Positions 1 to 5,147 of a stretch of DNA of 6,543 nucleotides are shown here, in pieces. Position 1 is the stretch's first letter, and each line of letters starts with the position of its first letter. Position numbers and translations under genes: made by a program. A model generated the notes under the pieces. It was not told the DNA's origin. It was given only the letters and a program-made list of their open reading frames with translations, and searched no databases. The DNA comes from Candidatus Bathyarchaeota archaeon (lineage in GTDB: Archaea; Thermoproteota; Bathyarchaeia; TCS64): the NCBI GenBank assembly GCA_026394265.1, contig JAPKYO010000001.1:1-6543 (forward strand), written 5' to 3'.

Positions 1-210
1 GCCTACGTCGCCGACCCCACCATGTTCAAGACGGAGAGGTACAAGGTGGAGGTCGAGACCGTGGGCACGCACACCATAGGCATGACCGTCATCGACCGGC
101 GCAGGTTCCACCGCGAGGAGAACCAGAACGCGAGACACGACATCGTCGTAGAGGTCGACGCCCCCCGCTTCCACAAGATGATCAGGGACAGGGTCGGCAA
201 GGGTGGCTAG
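1..210 (+). CDS. Nucleoside hydrolase (IUNH family), C-terminal fragment
   Basis: The open frame enters from the left edge and ends at TAG 208-210, giving the last 69 residues of a protein. The segment reads as the end of an inosine/uridine-preferring nucleoside hydrolase: AYVADPTMF, then a beta-strand region VEVETVG, then HTIGMTVIDRR, then NARHDIVVEVDAPRF. In this family the 'DPxxF' segment follows closely after the His-Asp pair of the active site, which would lie just outside the window. Family members hydrolyse the N-glycosidic bond of nucleosides to give free base and ribose, usually with a calcium ion bound by N-terminal aspartates. The internal ATG at 22 is not the true start, because homology runs through it and the frame stays open to base 1. 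It overlaps the following kinase gene by 8 nt, so the two are probably co-transcribed and act in nucleoside/ribose salvage. Substrate preference cannot be read from this fragment. Confidence 0.8.
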   Translation, partial: AYVADPTMFKTERYKVEVETVGTHTIGMTVIDRRRFHREENQNARHDIVVEVDAPRFHKMIRDRVGKGG

Positions 211-1165
211 GGTGGCAGACCTCATCACCTGCGGCGCCATAAACTGGGACATAAACCTCTTCATGGAGAGGCTCCCCCGCGCGGGGGAGGAGGTCCCCGT
301 CAAGGAGATACAGCGCGTCAGCGGTGGCACCGCTGCGAACGTCGCCGTAGCCTCGGCGCGCCTACTCGGTAAGAAGCGCGTCGCATTCATAGGCGCCCTC
401 GGCAAGGACGAGATAGCCGACAAGCAGCGCGGCATCCTCTGGGAGGAGGGCGTGGACGACTCGGGGCTCCTCTACGTTCAGGGGGAGGAGTCTGGGCAGG
501 CGTACATCAGCATCGGGGGCGACGGGGAGAACGAGATTCACACCTACTTCGGCGCCAACCTAAAGCTGGACGGCGCATGCCTGCGCGACCCGGAGAGGCT
601 CCGGCTCATAGAGGGGGCGAAGGTCTGCGTCATCATGGACCCGCCGCTCGAGACGGCAAGGTGCCTCGCCGAGCTGTGCAAGGAACACGGCGTAACCGTC
701 ATCTGGGACCCCGGCGTCTACGCCGACCTCGGCCTCGACGCACTCATGCCCACCCTCATCAACACCGACTACTTCATCCTCAACCACCTCGAATACGAGA
801 ACCTACTCGGCACAAACAGCGCGCACGAGATCGCGAGGATGATGCACGACCGCGTGAAGAACCTCAAGTGCATAATCAAGCACGGCGCGGAGGGCTGCAC
901 GCTGACGCAGGACAGCCTCGGCGCCATGATACACGTCGACGCGGTGCCGCTGGAGAAGCTCGGCATGACCGTCGTGAACAGGGTGGGGTGCGGAGACGCC
1001 TTCATCGGCGGCTTCGCCTCCGCCAAGGTCGAGGGGCTCGACGACACCGAGGCGCTGCGCTGGGGGAACGCGGGGGGCAGCTTCAAGGCGACCCGCAAGG
1101 AGACACGCGGCGGCCCCACGAAGGCGCAGCTCCTCGAAATCATCGAGAAATGGAGGCACCTGTAG
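203..1165 (+). CDS. PfkB-family carbohydrate/nucleoside kinase
   Basis: A 320-residue protein of normal length for the ribokinase (PfkB) family, which transfers phosphate from ATP (sometimes ADP) to a sugar or nucleoside hydroxyl. Visible motifs are the N-terminal GGTAANVAVASA (residues 41-52), the NxxE magnesium motif N194-H-L-E197, WDPG (168-171), and the C-terminal anion-hole/catalytic stretch NRVGCGDAF (259-267) with catalytic base D265. The usual DTxGAGD consensus is altered: Asn259 replaces the first Asp and Cys replaces the Ala. GGPT (303-306) follows near the end. It starts with GTG 203, inside the nucleoside hydrolase frame. GTG 212 is an alternative start, 1 nt after that stop and preceded by GGGTGG; I cannot decide between them. 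Placement after a nucleoside hydrolase suggests a ribokinase, or else a nucleoside kinase. Pfam-level identity is firm but the substrate is inferred. Confidence 0.9.
   Translation: MARVADLITCGAINWDINLFMERLPRAGEEVPVKEIQRVSGGTAANVAVASARLLGKKRVAFIGALGKDEIADKQRGILWEEGVDDSGLLYVQGEESGQAYISIGGDGENEIHTYFGANLKLDGACLRDPERLRLIEGAKVCVIMDPPLETARCLAELCKEHGVTVIWDPGVYADLGLDALMPTLINTDYFILNHLEYENLLGTNSAHEIARMMHDRVKNLKCIIKHGAEGCTLTQDSLGAMIHVDAVPLEKLGMTVVNRVGCGDAFIGGFASAKVEGLDDTEALRWGNAGGSFKATRKETRGGPTKAQLLEIIEKWRHL
1152..1156 (+). promoter_or_regulatory. Shine-Dalgarno site deciding the start of the YbaK gene
   Basis: GGAGG lies inside the end of the kinase gene, 8 nt before GTG 1165. It supports that GTG over the upstream in-frame ATG 1150, which has no SD-like sequence in front of it. 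Confidence 0.6.
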
Positions 1166-1635
1166 TGTCCAACAACATCAGGGGGTCCAAGCGCGTCTCC
1201 GCCTACCTCGAGGAGAAGGGCATCGAGGCCCGGGTCGTGACCCTCGACGAGTCGACGCGGACGAGCCAGCTCGCCGCCGACGCCCTCGGCTGCACGGTGG
1301 CGGAGATAGCGAAGAGCATAGTCTTCAAGGCGGGGGAGCAGGCCGTCGTCGTTGTGATCAGCGGCGACAGGCGGGTGGACGCGAAGAAGGTCAGCGCCCA
1401 CCTAGGCGTAAAGGTGGGGAACGCCGACGCGGACACGGTGAAGGCGCTCACCGGATACGCCATAGGCGGCGTCCCGCCTTTCCCACACGACCCAGCCGTC
1501 AAGGTCATCCTCGACGGGAGCCTCACGCGCTTCGAGAGGGTCTGGGCCGCCGCGGGGACGCCCAACTCGGTTATGAACCTCACCGTCGCGCAGCTCAGGG
1601 GCATCGTCGGCGACCTCGTCGACGTCGCCCAGTGA
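1165..1635 (+). CDS. YbaK/EbsC-type aminoacyl-tRNA deacylase (editing domain protein)
   Basis: A 156-residue stand-alone editing-domain protein, the usual length of the YbaK/ProX family. Relatives hydrolyse mischarged tRNA (for example Cys- or Ala-tRNA(Pro)) in trans. Visible signatures are IAKSIVFK with the conserved lysine at residue 50, VVVVISGDRRVD (61-72), the glycine/proline-rich TGYAIGGVPPF (96-106), VILDGSL (114-120) and the C-terminal AAAGTPNSVMNLT. The chosen start is GTG 1165, whose G is the last base of the kinase stop (TAGTG), with GGAGG 8 nt upstream. ATG 1150 would add five residues (MEAPV) and overlap the kinase by 16 nt. The open frame reaches back to base 577 only because it shadows the kinase. 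The family is clear, but the exact tRNA substrate is unknown and no proline-tRNA gene or synthetase is nearby. It is probably co-transcribed with the kinase for expression reasons rather than pathway logic. Confidence 0.88.
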   Translation: MSNNIRGSKRVSAYLEEKGIEARVVTLDESTRTSQLAADALGCTVAEIAKSIVFKAGEQAVVVVISGDRRVDAKKVSAHLGVKVGNADADTVKALTGYAIGGVPPFPHDPAVKVILDGSLTRFERVWAAAGTPNSVMNLTVAQLRGIVGDLVDVAQ

Positions 1636-1648
1636 GCCGCACCCTTTC

Positions 1649-1654
1649 TTATAC
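1649..1654 (+). promoter_or_regulatory. TATA-like box of the racemase gene (leaderless)
   Basis: TTATAC lies in a 39-bp gap and is centred about 24 nt before ATG 1675, with no SD sequence between. This is the archaeal spacing that puts the transcription start at or next to the A of the start codon. Confidence 0.5.
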
Positions 1655-1674
1655 GCCTACGCGCATCCTCAACC

Positions 1675-2370
1675 ATGTATAAGCGCATAGGCATCCTCGG
1701 CGGGCTCACCCCCGAGTCGACGGTCCCCTACTACATGCACATAATCCACCGCTACGAGGAGCTGTTCCACAACCAGGCCTACCCGGAGGTGGTGGTCTTC
1801 AGCGTCAGCTTCCAGCGCTTCGAGGACTGGATGGCGGTGGAGGACTGGGATAGTATGGAGCTTGAGCTGGCGAAGGGGCTCAACGCCCTGCACGGGGCGG
1901 GGGCGGACTTCGCCGTCATCGCCACAAACACGATGCACAACCTCTACGAGAAGCTCGACAGGAGGAACATCATCCCCCTCCTCAGCCTCGTCGACGCCAC
2001 GGGGGCGGAGGTGAAGAAGGCGGGACTTAAGAAGGTCGGCCTCATCGGCACAAAGTTCGCGATGAACAAGCCCTACTACCGGGAGGGGCTGGCGAAGTAC
2101 GGAGTCAAGGTGGTCGTCCCCGACGAGGAGGACCAGAAGGAGGTCGGCAGGGTGATCTTCGAGGAGCTAGCCTACGGCGTCCTCAAGGACGAGAGCAGGA
2201 AGAACTACCTCGAGATCATGGACCGGCTCAAGGCAAAGGGGGCGCAGGGCGTAATCCTCGGCTGCACCGAGATACCCCTCCTCATAAAGCAGAAGGACAC
2301 GAAGATTCCCGTCTTCGACACGACGACGATACACGCCGAGGCGGCTTTCCAGCACGCGATAAAGGGCTAA
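1675..2370 (+). CDS. Aspartate/glutamate racemase family protein with a Thr/Cys active-site pair
   Basis: A 231-residue protein, typical for the cofactor-independent Asp/Glu racemase family. It opens with GILGGLTPEST (residues 6-16), the family signature (usually GGMGPxAT/ST). The second catalytic motif, GCTEIPLL with Cys197, is intact. The first, normally xCNTxH, reads ATNTMH, so Thr84 stands where the first catalytic cysteine should be. Asn85, Thr86 and His88 are kept, as is the late TTTIHAEAA region (216-224). E. coli YgeA, described as an L-Asp/L-Glu-specific racemase, also has a Thr/Cys pair at nearly the same positions (Thr83/Cys197, from memory). Substitution therefore does not imply loss of activity, but may mean one-sided stereospecificity. 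The gene has its own TATA-like box and is probably translated from a leaderless mRNA. Its stop interlocks with that of the convergent HAD gene. Physiological substrate is uncertain. Confidence 0.87.
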   Translation: MYKRIGILGGLTPESTVPYYMHIIHRYEELFHNQAYPEVVVFSVSFQRFEDWMAVEDWDSMELELAKGLNALHGAGADFAVIATNTMHNLYEKLDRRNIIPLLSLVDATGAEVKKAGLKKVGLIGTKFAMNKPYYREGLAKYGVKVVVPDEEDQKEVGRVIFEELAYGVLKDESRKNYLEIMDRLKAKGAQGVILGCTEIPLLIKQKDTKIPVFDTTTIHAEAAFQHAIKG

Positions 2371-3023
2371 CGCGCCACGAGGCGCGTGAGCTCCTGCAGG
2401 TTATTGAGGATACAGTCTGGCCTCATCGTGGCGAGCTTCTGCATGTCGTGCGTCCCCGTGGTGACGCCGACGGTGTAGACGCCCGCCTTCTTCCCCGCCT
2501 CTAGCCCTATGGTTGTGTCCTCGACGAATACGGCCTCCCCTGGCTTGACGCGCAGGCGTTCCAGGGTGAGATTGATGATGTCTGGGGCGGGTTTGGGGGC
2601 TGGTACGTCGTTTATGCCGAGGATGAGGTCGAAGTAGCCGCGTAGGCCGAGGGCGCCGAGCAGGCGTGTGGCCACGTCGCCGCGCTTGGTCGTGGCGACG
2701 CTCTGCAGGTATCCGGCCTGCTTGAAGTGTTTGAGTGTCTCCTCGACGCCGGGGAGGATGTGTGTCTTCGCGGGGCCGACGTCGGCGTATATCTCGATGA
2801 ACCTGTCCCAGCAAGCCTGTAGCCTGTCGTGTTTCTCCTCGGGGAGGACCCTGCGGAACATCTCGGTGAGGGGGAGGCCGATCATCTCCTTGATCGCCTC
2901 CGCTTGGCAGGCTTCGCCGCCCTGCTCCTCGACGACTCGGTTGAAGGTCTCCACTATCGCCTCCATGGAGTCGATGAGGGTGCCGTCGAGGTCGTAGATT
3001 ATGAGGCGTATACCGTGGAGCAC
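2367..3023 (-). CDS. HAD-superfamily hydrolase, phosphoglycolate phosphatase/beta-PGM-like
   Basis: A 218-residue haloacid dehalogenase-superfamily protein, subfamily I with an alpha-helical cap between motifs I and II. Motif I is YDLDGTLIDS (Asp11 nucleophile, Asp13 acid/base). Motif II is the Thr111/Thr112 region in SVATTKRGD. Motif III is Lys144 in PKPAPD (143-148). Motif IV is VFVEDTTIGLEAG, with Glu168-Asp169 binding magnesium. Motif IV carries Gly where many phosphatases have a second Asp, the arrangement seen in beta-phosphoglucomutase-like members. Phosphatase activity on a small phosphorylated metabolite is the most likely role; a mutase cannot be excluded. Start is GTG 3023, with TTTAAA about 26 nt upstream and no SD, so probably leaderless. 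Its TAG stop shares CTAA with the racemase stop (4-nt convergent overlap). It diverges from the cupin gene. Substrate not assignable from sequence. Confidence 0.9.
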   Translation of the reverse strand: MLHGIRLIIYDLDGTLIDSMEAIVETFNRVVEEQGGEACQAEAIKEMIGLPLTEMFRRVLPEEKHDRLQACWDRFIEIYADVGPAKTHILPGVEETLKHFKQAGYLQSVATTKRGDVATRLLGALGLRGYFDLILGINDVPAPKPAPDIINLTLERLRVKPGEAVFVEDTTIGLEAGKKAGVYTVGVTTGTHDMQKLATMRPDCILNNLQELTRLVAR

Positions 3024-3046
3024 GGAGGGGATAGGCGCACCGGCGC

Positions 3047-3052
3047 TTTAAA
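3047..3052 (-). promoter_or_regulatory. TATA-like box of the HAD gene (leaderless)
   Basis: TTTAAA is centred about 26 nt before GTG 3023 on the minus strand, and no SD sequence lies between. It shares the 80-bp divergent gap with the cupin promoter. Confidence 0.5.
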
Positions 3053-3072
3053 CGGTTCCCGTGCCACCCAAC

Positions 3073-3078
3073 CTTAAT
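3073..3078 (+). promoter_or_regulatory. TATA-like box of the cupin gene
   Basis: CTTAAT is centred about 28 nt before ATG 3104. This spacing favours ATG 3104 over the in-frame TTG 3095, which would sit only about 19 nt away. The box is a weak match to consensus. Confidence 0.4.
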
Positions 3079-3103
3079 CCATGCCCCCACCATTTTGCTA
3101 CCC

Positions 3104-3457
3104 ATGAGACACTTCTACTACACAGAGGTCCCCCTCGAGAACATCGACTCGCCCGCGGTGGGCGCGAAGAGGAGATGGCTGGTCACGAAGGAGAGGGGGT
3201 CCCCAAACTTCACTATGGCCATGGTCGAGGTGGCCCCGGGGGGCAGCACCCTCAGGCACTCTCACCCATACGAGCACGCGATGTACTTCCTTGAGGGGGT
3301 CGGCGAACTCATTGAGCCGAACGGCGTGAGCCCCATCAGCCCCTGGGAGGTAGTCTACATAGCCCCCGATGAACTCCACCAGATAAGAAACACGGGGAAG
3401 AAGACCCTGAAGTTCCTCTCCGTGGAGCCCGTCGCCAAGGAAGAGAAGAAAGCCTAG
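3104..3457 (+). CDS. Small single-domain cupin with a four-histidine metal site
   Basis: A 117-residue single cupin barrel, probably cytosolic (no signal peptide or membrane segment). Motif 1 runs APGGSTLRHSHPYEHAMYFLEGVGEL (split here: APGGSTL, then RHSHPYEH, then AMYFLEG) and motif 2 is IAPDELHQIRN. The metal-binding set reads His52, His54, His58 and His92. His58 takes the place of the glutamate in the classic HxH(x)3-4E pattern. The same four-His set, at the same residue numbers as I recall them, occurs in Thermotoga maritima TM1459, a manganese cupin with dioxygenase-like activity in vitro. The natural substrate of that group is not settled, so no reaction is assigned here. ATG 3104 is chosen on promoter spacing and protein length; TTG 3095 would add three residues. 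The C-terminus is a charged tail (KEEKKA). The TAG stop overlaps the convergent nitroreductase stop within CTAG. Confidence 0.87.
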   Translation: MRHFYYTEVPLENIDSPAVGAKRRWLVTKERGSPNFTMAMVEVAPGGSTLRHSHPYEHAMYFLEGVGELIEPNGVSPISPWEVVYIAPDELHQIRNTGKKTLKFLSVEPVAKEEKKA

Positions 3458-3978
3458 AGTTCTAGTGGCTTCCCGTAGGACTCGGCGTGGAAGACCTCCT
3501 TGAGCGCCCTGCGTGGCTTGGGGTCGGGGGTCTCCGCTGGGACGCCGATGGGTAGGAGGCAGATGACCTTCTTGTCCTCGGGTATGCCGAGGAGCGGCTT
3601 GACCTTGTCCTCCTCGAATGCGCCTATCCAGCATGTGCCGTATCCGAGGCTCCACGCGGCGAGCACCATGCTCTCCACAGCGATCATGGGGTCCCTCTCA
3701 GTCCACCTGCCGTAGGCGCCGGGGGAGAAGACGGGGTCCGCGAAGACGGCGAGGAACGCACCCGCGTCGGCGGTCCACATCTGACTGCGCGCCGCCTCCG
3801 CGAGCTTCTTCTTGCCTGCGGCGTCGCGTACGACCACGAAGCCCCACGGCTGCTTGTTCCCCGCCGAGGGGGCGAGCCTGCCCGCTTCGAGTATCTTCTT
3901 CAGGTCGCCGTCCGGCACGGGGACGGGCTTGTACTTCCTGACGCTCCTGCGCGTCTCTATGGCCTTGAGAACGTCCAT
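3454..3978 (-). CDS. Nitroreductase-family FMN-dependent oxidoreductase
   Basis: A 174-residue flavoprotein of the nitroreductase fold, usually an FMN-bound homodimer using NAD(P)H. FMN-binding features are ETRRSVRKYKP (residues 8-18, with Arg10, Arg11, Ser12 and Arg14 expected at the FMN phosphate), APSAGNKQPWGF (36-47), and the C-terminal GYGTCWIGAF (112-121) followed by LLGIPEDKKVICLLPIG (129-145). ATG 3978 fits the family N-terminus (MDVLKAIETRRS) and has ATATAT about 26 nt upstream. The frame is open back to 4065, but that extension has no family resemblance and lies upstream of the promoter, so it is left out. Family substrates include nitroaromatics, quinones and flavins; the natural one here is unknown. 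No partner gene is adjacent: it converges on the cupin (stops shared in CTAG) and diverges from the membrane protein. Confidence 0.9.
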   Translation of the reverse strand: MDVLKAIETRRSVRKYKPVPVPDGDLKKILEAGRLAPSAGNKQPWGFVVVRDAAGKKKLAEAARSQMWTADAGAFLAVFADPVFSPGAYGRWTERDPMIAVESMVLAAWSLGYGTCWIGAFEEDKVKPLLGIPEDKKVICLLPIGVPAETPDPKPRRALKEVFHAESYGKPLEL

Positions 3979-4001
3979 ACAGGGGGGAGGGACATTCCCC
4001 C

Positions 4002-4007
4002 ATATAT
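4002..4007 (-). promoter_or_regulatory. TATA box of the nitroreductase gene (leaderless)
   Basis: ATATAT is centred about 26 nt upstream of ATG 3978 on the minus strand and is the best TATA match in the window. No SD sequence lies between the box and the start codon, which points to a leaderless transcript. Confidence 0.6.
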
Positions 4008-4108
4008 CAACCAACCGCGGGCACCACCGGGGGATACAACCCCGTTGCCACCGACGCACCATCACCCCGATAGCCGCCCCTTACATCCGCCATCTTTCGT
4101 GGACGGTC

Positions 4109-4115
4109 TTTAAAA
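4109..4115 (+). promoter_or_regulatory. TATA-like box of the membrane-protein gene
   Basis: TTTAAAA is centred only about 18 nt before ATG 4130. A transcription start 24-26 nt downstream of the box would fall near 4136-4138, at the in-frame GTG 4136. The box or the start codon therefore needs care. Confidence 0.4.
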
Positions 4116-4129
4116 CGGGGGAGCGATGA

Positions 4130-4834
4130 ATGGATGTGACGAACAAAATGCCTGACGATGTCTTTGATCACACGTGGAGTATTCTTTACAGGGTCGGCGG
4201 CGCGGCCGCCCTGATCATGCTTATACTCATCCCGATAGGGGCCATCCCCTTCATAGTCTCGCCGCGCCCAGACACGGTGAACGGCTGGTTCACCCTCATC
4301 GAGGGCAACAGGCTCCTCGGGATCGCGCTCCTTGACGCCCCGAACCTCGTCGTGAACATCGTGGGCATAATGCTTTTTCTGGCACTCTACGCCGCCCTCA
4401 GGCGGGTCGATGAGTCCTTGTCGACCATCGCCGCGGTGCTCGGCGTCGTGGCTTCCACGCTCTACATAGTGTCGAACCCGGCGTTCGCCATGCTTTCACT
4501 AAGCGGCCAGTACGCGGCCGCGACGACGGAGGCGCAGAGGTCGGTGCTCCTCGCCGCGGGGCAGACGGTGATCACGGTGTACCAGAGCAGCACCGCCTTC
4601 GTGGTGAGCTACGTCTTCGGGGCGATCGCCACGCTAATCTTTTCGGCCGTGATGGTGAGGGGCAACATCTTCAGCAAGCGGGCGGCGTACGCGGGCATAT
4701 TCGCGAGCATCTTCACCCTCGGATTATTCGTGCCCGAGATCGGGCTCTACGTCTCGATCTTGTCGCTCGTGCCCTACGCGGTCTGGCTCGCCCTAGTTGC
4801 CCGCAGGCTCCTGCGTCTGGGCGCCGGCATCTGA
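4130..4834 (+). CDS. DUF4386-like six-helix membrane protein
   Basis: A 234-residue integral membrane protein of unknown function that resembles the DUF4386 family. Hydrophobic segments lie at about residues 22-44, 69-91, 98-125, 152-176, 186-203 and 205-225, giving six predicted helices. Arg/Lys clusters follow segments two (RRVD), four (VRGN, SKR) and six (ARRLLR). Between segments one and two is a loop starting SPRPDTVNGWF. No catalytic motif, binding site or signal peptide cleavage site is evident, so no function is proposed. Three starts are possible: ATG 4130 (with GGGGGAG about 6 nt upstream), GTG 4136 (best spacing from the TTTAAAA box) and ATG 4148. The choice changes only the first few residues of the cytosolic-looking N-terminus. 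It stands alone, divergent from the nitroreductase and convergent with the ribosomal operon 310 nt away. Confidence 0.75.
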   Translation: MDVTNKMPDDVFDHTWSILYRVGGAAALIMLILIPIGAIPFIVSPRPDTVNGWFTLIEGNRLLGIALLDAPNLVVNIVGIMLFLALYAALRRVDESLSTIAAVLGVVASTLYIVSNPAFAMLSLSGQYAAATTEAQRSVLLAAGQTVITVYQSSTAFVVSYVFGAIATLIFSAVMVRGNIFSKRAAYAGIFASIFTLGLFVPEIGLYVSILSLVPYAVWLALVARRLLRLGAGI

Positions 4835-4972
4835 TTCATACCGACCATCGCCCCAATGACCATTCTCAATCGCCGCCACCCAGATAGCACCCAGACTCAC
4901 CGGCAGGATACACAGCGACATACACCTACCCCGGGACTGACCAGCCACGGCGTAGACGAATACACGCCAAAA

Positions 4973-4987
4973 GGGGGGGAGGGGGGG
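4973..4987 (+). repeat. G-rich tract with quadruplex potential
   Basis: Seven G, one A, then seven G, immediately followed by TCCCC. The tract could supply four runs of three G with one-base loops, the minimal pattern for a G-quadruplex on the plus strand. It sits downstream of the membrane-protein gene. Confidence 0.45.
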
Positions 4988-5008
4988 TCCCCAAACGGCC
5001 TAGTTTTC

Positions 5009-5032
5009 GAGCCCCATTCCCGAAAAGGGCTC
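5009..5032. repeat. Inverted repeat GAGCCC ... GGGCTC
   Basis: Perfect 6-bp arms at 5009-5014 and 5027-5032 are separated by 12 nt. A competing pairing, TTTTCG (5004-5009) with CGAAAA (5021-5026), overlaps it. Neither strand has a T-run directly after the hairpin, so terminator function is not supported. Confidence 0.4.
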
Positions 5033-5125
5033 ATAAAAACCCTCAGATCGGGATCGAAAATGTACAAAAATGCACATAAAGTGCGCATAAAATGCGTGAA
5101 AAGTGACGTTAAAAAGAGGAAAAAA
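5023..5125. repeat. Phased A-tracts (probable curved DNA)
   Basis: Runs of three to six A are centred near 5024, 5037, 5058, 5068, 5079, 5090, 5100, 5113 and 5122. Seven successive tracts from 5058 to 5122 average about 10.7 bp apart, close to one helical turn. Several units share the pattern A3-5 followed by (A/G)TG(C/T). On the minus strand the same run gives serial T-tracts downstream of uL10. Confidence 0.55.
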
Positions 5126-5147
5126 TAGACCCGGGAAGCGGGTCTAT
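5111..5147 (-). terminator. Hairpin plus T-tract terminator of the L1-L10 operon
   Basis: Perfect 9-bp arms ATAGACCCG (5125-5133) and CGGGTCTAT (5139-5147) enclose a 5-nt loop. On the minus strand the hairpin contains the uL10 stop codon (TAG, 5146-5144) in its first arm and is followed by a six-T run, CCTC and a five-T run. This looks like an intrinsic terminator; in archaea the T-tracts alone can direct termination. Confidence 0.75.

Larger units (their letters stand above)
4835..5143. other. Non-coding convergent intergenic region
   Basis: A 309-bp gap lies between the membrane protein and uL10, which point toward each other. Its left half is C-rich with short repeats, including ACCCAGA at 4878-4884 and again at 4889-4895. 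The middle holds a G-rich tract and an inverted repeat. The right half is AT-rich and carries evenly spaced A-tracts, then the terminator of the L1-L10 operon. An open frame at 4856-5128 has no recognisable protein character and is not called a gene. No tRNA or known structured RNA is apparent. Confidence 0.65.

Noticed and set aside
577..1164. In-frame upstream extension of the YbaK gene
   Set aside because: It is an Arg/His/Pro-rich shadow of the kinase in another frame; family length and the GGAGG site support a start at 1165.
2401..3105. Long minus-strand frame overlapping the HAD gene
   Set aside because: Arg/Pro/His-rich translation typical of an out-of-frame shadow in GC-rich DNA; the HAD frame has all catalytic motifs.
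4028..4044. CGGGG ... CCCCG inverted repeat between the nitroreductase and membrane-protein genes
   Set aside because: Only five base pairs with a seven-base loop in a C/G-rich stretch. It is expected by chance and has no T-run or known operator form.
3979..4065. Longer N-terminus for the nitroreductase
   Set aside because: The extra residues lack family similarity and lie across or upstream of the ATATAT promoter box, so they would not be transcribed.
4856..5128. 90-residue plus-strand open frame in the gap before uL10
   Set aside because: Its composition follows the DNA (C-rich, then A-rich giving Lys/Arg), it shows no domain or hydrophobic core, it has no SD or well-placed TATA box, and it runs through the terminator T-tracts of the opposite strand.
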